Source: SKW197 sp049970095
GTDB lineage: Archaea; Thermoplasmatota; Thermoplasmata; Lutacidiplasmatales; SKW197
Direction: 5' to 3'
Assembly (NCBI GenBank): GCA_049970095.1
Contig: JBMFNP010000016.1
Span: forward strand, 1-33,786
DNA: 33,786 nucleotides
Position 1 is the first letter of the stretch, and each line of letters begins with the position of its first letter. Below are positions 16,424-25,211 of the stretch, piece after piece. Made by a program: the position numbers and the translations under genes. The notes below the pieces were generated by a model. The model had not been told where the DNA came from. It saw only the letters and a list, made by a program, of their open reading frames with translations, and searched no databases.

Positions 16424-16483
16424 GTATATATAACTTTTCAAAAATTGCCGAATGGCTTATTCGTTAAATAGCGAACCGAATAA
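16424..16483 (-). promoter_or_regulatory. Promoter and operator-like half-site array of the mevalonate operon
   Basis: TATA box GTTATATATAC (16424-16434, minus) about 27 nt before the start codon. Just upstream of it are four related half-sites read on the plus strand: CGAAT (16449-16453), ATTCG (16459-16463), CGAAC (16472-16476) and CGAAT (16477-16481). TTATTCG (16457-16463) and CGAATAA (16477-16483) form a perfect 7-bp inverted repeat. Candidate binding site for the HTH protein. Confidence 0.55.
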
Positions 16484-16537
16484 CTGGAACCTAATATTTT
16501 CAGGGTTTGCCAGTATCCTCCTCTTTATAGTCTAATC

Positions 16538-17095
16538 TTACACTACAATTACGCGCCCATCCACGATTTCTACTCGAACAATGGTTTTTATTTTTATGCC
16601 GCATTCTTTTTCTACTTTCTTTTTTCCCTCGCCTTTATCAACTACAACAATTGCATCCACGATCTCTCCGCCCATTGCCCTTATTGCCTTTATTATGGCC
16701 GTTAATGTGGAGCCTGTGCTTATAACATTGTCAAGGAGCAGTATTTTATCGCCAGCATGAATGTCGTTGATGTACATGTTTGACTTTGAGTAACCAGTTA
16801 TCTGTGTGATGGACCCCTCGCCTTCTAGCCCATATTTCTTTTTCCTGATAATCACGAAAGGTTTTCCTGTTCTCAGGGAAAGTGCAGTAGCAATGTGAAT
16901 TCCCATTGCTTCTGGTGTGGCTATTAAATCAAAGTTGGGGGTTGCAATCTGCTGGACTGCGTCACATACTTCGTTGAGAAGTTCTGGCCATAATCTAGGG
17001 ACGCCATCAGTAAACGGATTGACAAAGTAATTGTATTCTCCGAATTTTGTGATTTTCGCCTCCTGCAAACTTCTTCGCAGCAGTTTGAGTTCCAT
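16538..17095 (-). CDS. hpt: Archaeal hypoxanthine/guanine phosphoribosyltransferase-like protein
   Basis: Purine salvage enzyme that joins a purine base to PRPP. The 185 residues match archaeal Hpt throughout: KFGEYNYFVNPFTDGVP near the N-terminus, ATPEAMGIHIATALSLRTGKPFVIIRKK in the middle, and the PRPP loop ILLLDNVISTGSTL (about 118-131). Base preference (hypoxanthine, guanine or adenine) cannot be read from the sequence. A TATA box (AAATATATT, 17116-17124) lies 25 nt before ATG 17095, so the mRNA is probably leaderless. Upstream lies the GC-rich hairpin cluster. Confidence 0.93.
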   Translation of the reverse strand: MELKLLRRSLQEAKITKFGEYNYFVNPFTDGVPRLWPELLNEVCDAVQQIATPNFDLIATPEAMGIHIATALSLRTGKPFVIIRKKKYGLEGEGSITQITGYSKSNMYINDIHAGDKILLLDNVISTGSTLTAIIKAIRAMGGEIVDAIVVVDKGEGKKKVEKECGIKIKTIVRVEIVDGRVIVV

Positions 17096-17127
17096 AATAG
17101 TAGATTGAGAAGGGGAATATATTTCTT
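17096..17127 (-). promoter_or_regulatory. Promoter of hpt
   Basis: GAAATATATTCC on the minus strand (17114-17125) is a TATA-like element at the right distance for transcription starting at ATG 17095. The hairpin cluster begins directly upstream of it. Confidence 0.5.
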
Positions 17128-17348
17128 ACGAGGGGAGGGGGCAGAGCCCCCTCCCCTTACGGTAACCTCACGGGGTTACACCCTACGGTACCTGTGTTAA
17201 GGGGTATCTGACGATACCCCGAACGCACAACACCCCCACGAGGGGGCTACGCCCCTTACGGTCGGGGTTAACACCCTACGGTACCTGTGCTACGAGGGGG
17301 CTACGCCCCCTTACGGTAACCCCCAGTGGGGGTGCCAAAGGCACCCCC
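17128..17348. repeat. Cluster of GC-rich hairpins built from repeated short units
   Basis: About 220 bases, much more GC-rich than the rest of the window. Perfect stems are: 12 bp at 17131-17157 (loop AGA), 6 bp at 17162-17179, 8 bp at 17201-17220 (loop TGAC), 6 bp at 17296-17310, and 9 bp at 17328-17348 (loop AAA). ACACCCTACGGTACCTGTG occurs at 17178-17196 and again at 17271-17289 (93 bp apart). ACGAGGGG occurs at 17128, 17238 and 17292, the last two followed by GGCTACGCCCC and TTACGGT. No open frame is supported here. It fills the gap between thrC and hpt. Confidence 0.9.
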
Positions 17349-17414
17349 AAGTTTTTCCCTGAACGCTACCCTGAACTTGGATTTTGTGGAATATTTCATG
17401 GGCTAAGAAAGGCA

Positions 17415-18629
17415 TTAGGAACATCGCCTTACAACCTCTGGGTCAGGATCAATTACAGGTGTTTCAGAGATCTCCCTGGAGAGAACATCCAGGTCTTTAA
17501 ATCCAGAGCCTGTTACAAGGCACACCACGGTTTCATCTCTTCTTATTACTCCCTGTTCTTTAAGGGCGATTATTCCTGCAAGGGATGCACTTCCAGTGGG
17601 TTCTGCGAAAATTCCTGCATATCTGGCTAGATATTTCTGGGCTTCAAGAATCAACTTATCGGGAACATCCACTGCGGTGCCTCCATTTTTCCACATCAAT
17701 TTGAGTGCTGCATTTCCATCCCAGGTGTAGGGATCTGCAATTCCACCAGCAACAGTTTTCGGATTGTTCCAAGGGACAATTTCCTTTTTCTCTTTCCATG
17801 CTTTTACCAGGGGTGAGCAACCTTCTGACTGCACCGCATGAATCAAGGGTGTTTTCTCTATCCATCCGAGATTTGTGTATTCCATATAGCCTTTCAGAGT
17901 ACCTAAAAGGAGACCAGCACCGCCAACTGGTACAACTACTGCATCCGCATCAACATCTTCTGCAAGTTCATAAGCAAGGGTTTTTGCCCCTTCAATCTGG
18001 TAAGGATTGAAAGTTCCAAAACTGGGTACTGGATGCCATCCATATCTTTCAACACACTTCTCTAACATATCAGCAGTAGGGTCCTGATGCTCATCCCCCT
18101 TTATGGATTTTACACGATACACCTTAGCACCTAACATCTGAAGTTGTGCCAGTTTCGCTTTTGGTGCATCTTCTGGTACAAAGGTTACACACCTCAATCC
18201 ATACCTTGCACACCAGGCAGCAAGAGAGGTGGCTGCATTTCCTGAGGATGCTGAAGCCAGCACCGAAGCACCGAATTCAAATGCCTTGTTGGCACCCACA
18301 ACTATTGGGCGGTCCTTAAAACTTCCAGTTGGGTTTACAGTCTCATTTTTAAGGTAAAGGTTTTTTAACCCAATCACCTCACATAGTCTTTCTGCCTTTA
18401 CAATGGGAGTGAAACCTTCCCCAAGTGTTCTTGTGCTGAATTCTAGTGGTAAAAATTCAAGGTATTTCCTGAGCAAGTTCCCCTTCCTTCTCATAACCTC
18501 CTTCATTGAAACCTCAATTTCCTCAATATTCATATGCACTTCTAGCCTTCCAGAACATGGACATCTGTAGATTTTTTCCTTTTGATATTCCTTTCCACAT
18601 TTCTCACAAATCAGTCTATAACTGGTCAT
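17415..18629 (-). CDS. thrC: Threonine synthase
   Basis: PLP enzyme converting O-phosphohomoserine to threonine. The 404 residues begin with a short zinc ribbon (C8, C11, C23, C25; the second pair is CPC, spaced CxC rather than CxxC). The PLP lysine is in NPTGSFKDRP (about residue 105), followed by ASASSGNAATSLAAW, and the phosphate-binding loop is VGGAGLLLG. ITGSGFKD-type sequence near the end (VTGSGFKDLD) matches archaeal ThrC. The TATA box is 26 nt before ATG 18629, so the mRNA is probably leaderless. It appears to be a single-gene unit with the hairpin cluster downstream. Confidence 0.94.
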   Translation of the reverse strand: MTSYRLICEKCGKEYQKEKIYRCPCSGRLEVHMNIEEIEVSMKEVMRRKGNLLRKYLEFLPLEFSTRTLGEGFTPIVKAERLCEVIGLKNLYLKNETVNPTGSFKDRPIVVGANKAFEFGASVLASASSGNAATSLAAWCARYGLRCVTFVPEDAPKAKLAQLQMLGAKVYRVKSIKGDEHQDPTADMLEKCVERYGWHPVPSFGTFNPYQIEGAKTLAYELAEDVDADAVVVPVGGAGLLLGTLKGYMEYTNLGWIEKTPLIHAVQSEGCSPLVKAWKEKKEIVPWNNPKTVAGGIADPYTWDGNAALKLMWKNGGTAVDVPDKLILEAQKYLARYAGIFAEPTGSASLAGIIALKEQGVIRRDETVVCLVTGSGFKDLDVLSREISETPVIDPDPEVVRRCS

Positions 18630-18818
18630 GCTTCCCTAAATGAAAATCAGATATTTATTGTTTAGGGGTGCGAAGGGTGTTTCTATAAATTTCACACTCT
18701 ATTCCCATTTACCTGATTTCTTTGCCCCTGAGTTCACTTAACGGCTAGCATAAAAGAAGTTTCGGCGATACCGAGATTTGGGCGAGTGCGGTAAGGCACG
18801 AACCTTTACATTTTGTTT
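18630..18818. other. Intergenic region with thrC promoter and two small hairpins
   Basis: On the minus strand CAATAAATAT (18651-18660) is the likely thrC TATA box. Further up are two short hairpins, TTTCGG/CCGAGA (18760-18776, one G-U pair) and GTGC/GCAC (18786-18799, loop GGTAAG). These lie just past the end of the radical-SAM pseudogene and may be its terminator relic or a small RNA. I could not match them to a known RNA family. Confidence 0.4.
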
Positions 18819-19579
18819 TTACTTTAGTTCTGGTAATTTTTGGATCTTTTGAACTAAACGCTTCGTGGAAATCTTTTGCTTTATTGAATTTTTTACTAAC
18901 CCTTCATAAGGTGGAAACGCACCTGCGAATCCCAATACCCTTCTCGCCTTTGCTACCATTTCCAACTCTTCCAGAGTCCATCTGTCAGATACGAAAGAAT
19001 TTTTCTTAAGAGAGGTTAATGTTTCAAAACGCATTGGGTAGCTTACAACACCCCAATTTAGCAACTCTGTAACTCTTTCTTTAAAATCCTCAGGGTCGTC
19101 TTTAAAATTATACAGGGTATAGACAATTATAGATCTTCGCTTAATACCTGCCATAGCAAGATGTTCAATTGCATTTTTCAACTTTCCTTATACAACCCCT
19201 CGTAGTGAATATTATGCTACCATCCCACTCAGGAATTAAATCCCATGCAGGAATACATGTTTCGGCTTCCTCAAAGAGGCCTTTGTAAACTATATCGGCC
19301 CCCGATCCCGCTGCGTGCTCAGGCAATAATGATGCATATAATCCACCCAGAATTATTCTACTTCTCGGATACATTTTCTTATAGAACTTTACAGCTTGAT
19401 GAACGGGCTTCCAAGCATAAGTAAAAAGCGAAGTTATATAGATTTCATCAGGAGTAAAACCATTTTCTACACAACCGTGAAGAAACGAAAAGAAAGTGTG
19501 AATTTTCTGGTAATTGCAGGTCTTACCATTACTATCTGGCAGGCTCTCGGTTTCCTGGCTGAGATTATTAGATAAATCT
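18819..19579 (-). pseudogene. Radical SAM (B12-binding-like) protein, degraded
   Basis: Two frames cover parts of one archaeal radical-SAM family. The upstream part reads FLHGCVENGFTPDEIYITSLF, then IILGGLYASLLPEHA, WDGSIIFTTRGCIRK, and stops at 19165. The downstream part (19181-18819) continues in another frame: KNAIEHLAMAGIKRRSIIVYTLYNF, VVSYPMRFETL and GFAGAFPPYEGLV. The join lies near 19181-19190. About 100 residues are missing between them, including the second and third cysteines of the CxxxCxxC iron-sulfur motif. The normal N-terminus is not found; the open frame runs up into the 77-bp direct repeat (from 19527) instead. The protein cannot be functional as a radical-SAM enzyme. Confidence 0.82.
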
Positions 19580-19603
19580 CATCAACCAAAGTTAGGGTTC
19601 CCC
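19527..19603. repeat. 77-bp direct repeat, copy B
   Basis: Same sequence and orientation as 1-77 with one mismatch. The 7-bp inverted repeat lies at 19560-19566 and 19575-19581, with GGTT/AACC outside it (19549-19552, 19584-19587). It marks the border between the radical-SAM relic and the subtilase promoter. Confidence 0.9.
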
Positions 19604-19612
19604 ATTTAACCA

Positions 19613-19659
19613 AAACTTATATATAGCACAGATATATTCGTAAGCCAACAGGAGGCTTA
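19613..19659 (+). promoter_or_regulatory. Subtilase promoter and hairpin over the ribosome binding site
   Basis: TATA box ACTTATATATAG (19615-19626). The ribosome binding site GGAGG (19651-19655) lies 6 nt before ATG 19662. TAAGCC (19641-19646) and GGCTTA (19654-19659) form a perfect 6-bp stem whose loop and 3' arm contain the ribosome binding site. If transcription starts early enough to include the whole 5' arm, the site would be masked. Confidence 0.5.
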
Positions 19660-19661
19660 AA

Positions 19662-22600
19662 ATGCAGAGAAAAATAGTAAGTGTATTGGTAGTGACCGCA
19701 ATGATAGCAGCGGTATTCGTAATGCTGACACACCCAGCGACTGCAGAAACGCAAATAAATGTGCCGGGTTTGACAGAAAAAATCCCAGCTAAGCTTCTGA
19801 GCGGACCAAAGGACGACAAGGTGAAAGTGTATATAGTGACAGAGGACATAAATGAACTTGGCAACGCGCTCAGGAGCATGGGAGTTGAGACGAAGATTGG
19901 AACGCTACCAGCCCCTAAGAGGCTGATGTTCCCTGTGTTGGAGGTGCCAAGGGCACTATTGCCACAAATTGAGAAATTAGGGAGCGTAATCCAGGTTCTG
20001 GAGTACAAGTATCCAGAGACAGACAAACTTCCAGAGGAATATGTGAAAGCAGCGAATGATGATGTGGTGACCTATGGGCACCAAGGCGTCTCCCCAAGCA
20101 TGTACTTTGCAACACAGCATCACCATGCAGATGCTGCATGGGCACTAGGAGCCACTGGCGGAGGAGTGAATATCGCAATTGTGGATACTGGTGTGGACTT
20201 TGCAAACCCAGATCTCCAGGGAACACAGGCAAGAGTAACTGATCCATCTTCTCCATACTACGGTTATCCCATTGTCTTTGACTCAAGCTCCATGCTGATT
20301 TATCTGTACTTTAATGGTTTGGCACCACTGGGCTACTCATGGTATGCAGATACTAGTTATGAAAGCAGTGCAACACCTGAGGGTTATGTTCCTTTTAACG
20401 GCAACTGGTACAAAGTAGAAGGGATTCCATCATTCACAGGGAATTATCATCTGGGTTATCATCCAGATATCAACCTGCAGTACCATTACCTACTTGCAGG
20501 TTATGAGCACTTGGTTGCAGTACTTGTTAGTGCAGAAAACAGAACAGGGAATCCTTCTATATATGACACAGTTTATGTTGACCTGGATAATGACCTTGAT
20601 TTCACAGATGAAAAACCCTGTTTTATCGGCGATGAAATTTCATGGTCTGACAACTACAATGCAACAACTAATCAGACAGGTGATAACTACCACAGTGGTG
20701 ATGGACTGGCAGACATCTCAGGCGGAATGATATATTTCATTGCAGATGGCATAAACTACATTCCATATGAGGACATATATGCATGGTACTATGGCTTCTA
20801 TCCGATTCTACCTGACAATGGTTGCCTAGTTGCATTCTCGCTGGATAATGAGGGACATGGTACAGGATGCGCAGGCACAGCGGTGGGCAAGGCAGTGATT
20901 CCATTTAATGGTGCAGATGGAAACAATTACAAGCTCGGGCGCGGCATGGCACCAGATGCAAAAATCATAAATGTACCGATTTTCAATATCTTTTCCGACA
21001 CTTTTGATGCCTGGCGCTTTGCGGTAGAGGGTTATGATGGCGACACTTCCACAACCGGTGACCAGGCGCAGATTTGCTCTAACAGCTTCGGCTACTCCTC
21101 AGCTTATGACGATGGCTGGAATTCTATAGACAGATATCTGTTTTACATTGCTGCCCTTTATGCTGGTGGTCGCACGGTATTCACAATTGCGAACGGAAAT
21201 GGTGGTCCTGGCTATGGTACAATTACCACACCAACAAATCCGTATGTAGTGAATGTGGGTGCAGCGACAGAGATGGGATATAGGGTGCCATATGGCTATG
21301 AGTGGGGTGAGGGCGGTGCAAAGTATGGTGATGTGATTCCATTCTCTGGTAGAGGGCCTACTGCAATGGGCTATCATGGTCCTGATGTAGTGGCAGTGGG
21401 TGCATACGGCTGGGCAGCAGTACCTCTCTGGGCAACATTTGATGGTTCTATTGCAGGAGATTTGTTTGGAGGTACAAGCCAGGCATGTCCTGCTGCTGCA
21501 GGCGCCCTTGCACTAATCTACGATGCATACAAACAGAGGTACGGCACATTCCCAACCGCCACAATAGCGAAAAGGTTGCTGATGCTCGGCGCTGATGACA
21601 TTCACTATGATGTATATACCCAGGGTTCTGGCTATATCAACTGTGAGCGCTCCGTTAAACTGGCAATGAGGCTCGGGGGAATTTATACAAATACAGTTTA
21701 CTGGATGCCAGGTACCTCTACAGGGCTTCCAGATGGTGGTAAATATCCAATGTACGCTAGAGTTCTGTTCCCAGGTGGTTCAGACAGCACAAACATAACC
21801 GTATACAACTATTACAATACAATGAGAACAGTTAATTTGAGTGCAAAGGAAATCGTGAAAATTGGAGAGGCATCAATAGACCTCAAAACTAATGAAACCA
21901 AGAACAGATGGTACCTCAAATTAAGTGATTTGATCAACGACGCTGGATTGCGAAATAGCACCCAATTGCTGAGAGTGACCGCATACTATGACTACTCTAC
22001 ATTTGATATGAAAGGGGATTATATTGATGATGTGGTTTACAGAGTGGATATTCACGACTGGACAGATACAAACGGAAATGGGGTGATGGATAATGCCACA
22101 TTAAATGAAGAATTCAACAGGTACACTGTCGCACTTGTAATAGGCAATGTGCAGGAAGCGTGGATTCATGACCCAGTTGCAAGAAGCCACAACGATACAA
22201 TTATAGAGGTAAGGCCATATAAGTACAAGTACAGCACCCATGGTCCTATCACAATACACCTCAAGCTTGAGTGTTATGCACAGCAGAACTGGCCATTGAT
22301 TTCTTTCTCAGAGAGTTCCTTCCAGCTGAACCCTGGTTCCACCAGGACGATTACAGTGAATGCAAACATACCTTCAAATTATGCAATTGGCGCATATGAA
22401 GGTGCAATAATTATTGATGATGGTACCTATACATCAGTAATTCCTGTTTCAATTAATGTGGCAGGGAATTTCACAGGAGACACATTTACATTTGGTGGCA
22501 ATACTCCCACAACGAGCGTATATGCAAATAGTGCAGTGCGTGGTAATTATGACTGGGGCTGGAGAGCAGAAACTGGGGATTGGAGATTCTTCTTTGTCTT

Positions 22601-25211
22601 TGTAAACCAGTCACTGACAGATTACAGTGACCATTACATGCTTCTTGACCTAAAGTGGAACAATGTTCCAACTGACATTGATGCCTACATTCAGGGACCA
22701 AGAAGAGACTCTTTCTCTGTACACTACCCAACTATCTATGGTAACTACACACTTGGCACCATTGGCAGCAGTTCAAACTCCTATGTTTCAGGTGGGAAGT
22801 ATACATTTGACAGTTCTACTGGAGAAGCAAGAGACATAATTTCCGCACCGCTCAATGAAGGGCTACATCAGATTATCATTCACAACACACTGCTGAATGC
22901 AACAGAATTCCCAGAGAACTTCTCATGCGAGTTAAGCACAATGTACTACAAGTCATGGACTACTCCACTCTATGCTTATGTTACAGACCATGTCTATACA
23001 ACTGGCAAAGTTGGTGAAGTTGCAATAAAGAGCTCGAAAAACTGGACGGGAATGTCCTCAAAGGTTGACAGTATGACCACGAGAGTGTACACAAACCAGG
23101 TTGTCTATCAGGATAACCCAGATGACTACACTACTGCAAGCTGGAAGAAACCAGTTAAGGTGCTTGGGGCAAGTGTGCTGAAGATCGCAATCACAAGAGT
23201 TGGCAATCCAAATGATGACCTTGACCTCTTCCTGGTTTATGACTCAAATAACAACGGAGTTTATGATCCGGGTGCAGATGCCCTTAAGGCTTATTCTGCA
23301 ACTAGTGCAGCACTTGAGGCTATAACTTACCCGAATCCTACAGATGGCACATATTTTGTGCTTGTGCATGGCTACAGCGTGCCTAATGGCAGCGATAACT
23401 TTGATATAAGCATTGGTATAGGTTCAAAAATGCCACTCTTCACTTGTGAGGGCATGCCTCAAGAGGTTCTGAAAGATACTCTCTACACATTCAACATTAC
23501 AGCAAACATACCGCCACTAGGTGGTGTATTTAGCGCCTCTGTTGGCTTCGGACCAGAAAATTCCAAGGCAACATTCTCTCTGGATGTTGAGGCAGATATT
23601 GAGGATGGCGCAGCACCAACATTACAAGCATCCTCGCCTACACCAGATTCCTATGTAACTACAGCCACGCCGCTGATAAAGGCAAGGTACACAGACGATG
23701 TTGTGAGTTCTGCCCTCAATCCAAATTCTGTGGTAATGAAGATTGACGGAATAACAGTTACTAGCCAGGCAAACATTGATCCTGATGCAGGCGAAATCTC
23801 ATTCAAGCCTCTTACTGCACTGGCACAGGGATCACACACAGTTTATGTGTATGCAAAAGATAGCTTTGGTAATGGTGCAGAGATTTCATGGTCGTTCACA
23901 GTTGATACAGTGCCACCGGTGTTGGTAGTAACCTATCCAACAGGTGGAGAAATCACAAACAACCCGACACTCTATGTAAAAGGATACACAGATCCAGATG
24001 GTTCAACTGTAAAAATAAATGGCCTGCCTGTACCACTGCAAACAGACGGCTCATTTAACTACCCGATAGTGCTATCAGAAGGCTCAAATACAATCACTGT
24101 GGTCTCTACAGATGTTGCTGGTCTATCTGTCACAATCCAGAAGAAAGTAACCCTTGATACTCAGGCACCAACACTTACAGTTAACACACCAGCACAGGAT
24201 GCAATCTTAAACACTACCGTGATTACTGTAACAGGCACAACTGAGAAGAATGCGGTAGTAATGGTAAATGGAAACTATGCAACAGTAGATGCCTCAGGTA
24301 ACTTTGCAGCAACAGTAACACTCACGGAGGGCCGGAACCAGATACAGGTAACTGCAAGGGATACTGCAGGGAATATTGCGAAGACCACAGTGAATGTGGT
24401 AGTGGATACCACTGCCCCATCTCTGAGTGTGAACACACCACTTCCAGGTGCAATCTTTGCTACTAGCACGGCAACGGTGACAGGTACAGTTTACGATGCA
24501 AATCTGGCATCTCTGAAGGTTAATGGAAATGTAATTACGGTTTCCGACAACAAATTCAGCACCACAGTTACCCTCACAGAAGGTGCAAACACAATTAAGG
24601 TAGAAGCAACAGACCTTGCAGGGAATGTAAACACAGTTGAAATTCCAGTAATCCTTGATACTCAGGCACCAGCGCTGACAGTTAACGCAACTGCAACCGA
24701 GACTAAATTGCCAGTAGTCACAATTACAGGCACTGCCTCTGATACGGGCACGGGAATTGCTAAGGTCACAGTTAACGGCAACATTGTTTCAATTGGCACT
24801 GATGGCAGTTTTACTGCAACAGTCGGACTCCTGGAGGGCACGAACACCATAAAGGTATGTGCATATGACCTGGCAGGGAATGAAAAGTGCACAACACTCT
24901 CTGTGAAGTACACATATGTGCCAGAACTCAGTGATGTGAACAACAAAGTTGATGATACCAATAAGAAACTGGATGATACAAAGAACGCACTCTCAGACAA
25001 GATTGACAGCACAGGCTTGAATGCAATGTTGCTTGCAGTGCTTGGCATAATTCTTGCAATTGTGGCAATTGTGCTCACATTTGTAATGAGACCAAAATCC
25101 CCGACACCAGAAGCACCGAAAGAGTGGAGTGCACCCAAAGAAGAAACACCTTCGGAGCCTGTACAGGAAAGCGCACCCAGTCCAGAAACGCCCTCCGAAC
25201 AGCAGCCATAA
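19662..25211 (+). CDS. Large membrane-anchored subtilisin-family (S8) serine protease
   Basis: Secreted serine protease of 1,849 residues. After a signal peptide and a propeptide, the catalytic triad is Asp175 (IVDTGVD), His399 (GHGTGCAG) and Ser606 (GGTSQACPAAAG). The 224-residue Asp-His distance is much longer than in subtilisin; the insertion contains VYVDLDNDLDFTDEKP, as in archaeal pyrolysin-like enzymes. Later parts include a beta domain with PPC-like sequence (about 1150-1290) and about five Ig-like, Glucodextranase-B-type repeats (about 1317-1750) with GTNTIKV and DLAGN motifs. A short heptad coiled coil (about 1757-1783) and a membrane helix (LAVLGIILAIVAIVLTFVM) follow, then an intracellular Pro/Glu/Ser-rich tail of about 40 residues. 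Many sequons fit glycosylation by the nearby AglB. Substrate unknown. Confidence 0.93.
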   Translation: MQRKIVSVLVVTAMIAAVFVMLTHPATAETQINVPGLTEKIPAKLLSGPKDDKVKVYIVTEDINELGNALRSMGVETKIGTLPAPKRLMFPVLEVPRALLPQIEKLGSVIQVLEYKYPETDKLPEEYVKAANDDVVTYGHQGVSPSMYFATQHHHADAAWALGATGGGVNIAIVDTGVDFANPDLQGTQARVTDPSSPYYGYPIVFDSSSMLIYLYFNGLAPLGYSWYADTSYESSATPEGYVPFNGNWYKVEGIPSFTGNYHLGYHPDINLQYHYLLAGYEHLVAVLVSAENRTGNPSIYDTVYVDLDNDLDFTDEKPCFIGDEISWSDNYNATTNQTGDNYHSGDGLADISGGMIYFIADGINYIPYEDIYAWYYGFYPILPDNGCLVAFSLDNEGHGTGCAGTAVGKAVIPFNGADGNNYKLGRGMAPDAKIINVPIFNIFSDTFDAWRFAVEGYDGDTSTTGDQAQICSNSFGYSSAYDDGWNSIDRYLFYIAALYAGGRTVFTIANGNGGPGYGTITTPTNPYVVNVGAATEMGYRVPYGYEWGEGGAKYGDVIPFSGRGPTAMGYHGPDVVAVGAYGWAAVPLWATFDGSIAGDLFGGTSQACPAAAGALALIYDAYKQRYGTFPTATIAKRLLMLGADDIHYDVYTQGSGYINCERSVKLAMRLGGIYTNTVYWMPGTSTGLPDGGKYPMYARVLFPGGSDSTNITVYNYYNTMRTVNLSAKEIVKIGEASIDLKTNETKNRWYLKLSDLINDAGLRNSTQLLRVTAYYDYSTFDMKGDYIDDVVYRVDIHDWTDTNGNGVMDNATLNEEFNRYTVALVIGNVQEAWIHDPVARSHNDTIIEVRPYKYKYSTHGPITIHLKLECYAQQNWPLISFSESSFQLNPGSTRTITVNANIPSNYAIGAYEGAIIIDDGTYTSVIPVSINVAGNFTGDTFTFGGNTPTTSVYANSAVRGNYDWGWRAETGDWRFFFVFVNQSLTDYSDHYMLLDLKWNNVPTDIDAYIQGPRRDSFSVHYPTIYGNYTLGTIGSSSNSYVSGGKYTFDSSTGEARDIISAPLNEGLHQIIIHNTLLNATEFPENFSCELSTMYYKSWTTPLYAYVTDHVYTTGKVGEVAIKSSKNWTGMSSKVDSMTTRVYTNQVVYQDNPDDYTTASWKKPVKVLGASVLKIAITRVGNPNDDLDLFLVYDSNNNGVYDPGADALKAYSATSAALEAITYPNPTDGTYFVLVHGYSVPNGSDNFDISIGIGSKMPLFTCEGMPQEVLKDTLYTFNITANIPPLGGVFSASVGFGPENSKATFSLDVEADIEDGAAPTLQASSPTPDSYVTTATPLIKARYTDDVVSSALNPNSVVMKIDGITVTSQANIDPDAGEISFKPLTALAQGSHTVYVYAKDSFGNGAEISWSFTVDTVPPVLVVTYPTGGEITNNPTLYVKGYTDPDGSTVKINGLPVPLQTDGSFNYPIVLSEGSNTITVVSTDVAGLSVTIQKKVTLDTQAPTLTVNTPAQDAILNTTVITVTGTTEKNAVVMVNGNYATVDASGNFAATVTLTEGRNQIQVTARDTAGNIAKTTVNVVVDTTAPSLSVNTPLPGAIFATSTATVTGTVYDANLASLKVNGNVITVSDNKFSTTVTLTEGANTIKVEATDLAGNVNTVEIPVILDTQAPALTVNATATETKLPVVTITGTASDTGTGIAKVTVNGNIVSIGTDGSFTATVGLLEGTNTIKVCAYDLAGNEKCTTLSVKYTYVPELSDVNNKVDDTNKKLDDTKNALSDKIDSTGLNAMLLAVLGIILAIVAIVLTFVMRPKSPTPEAPKEWSAPKEETPSEPVQESAPSPETPSEQQP

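Noticed and set aside
17128..17348. CRISPR array
   Set aside because: The repeated units are of unequal length, are themselves hairpins, and are not separated by unique spacers of regular size. No cas gene is present.
18760..18810. H/ACA guide RNA or tRNA
   Set aside because: An ACA triplet follows the hairpins, but no lower stem closes around them and no cloverleaf can be drawn.
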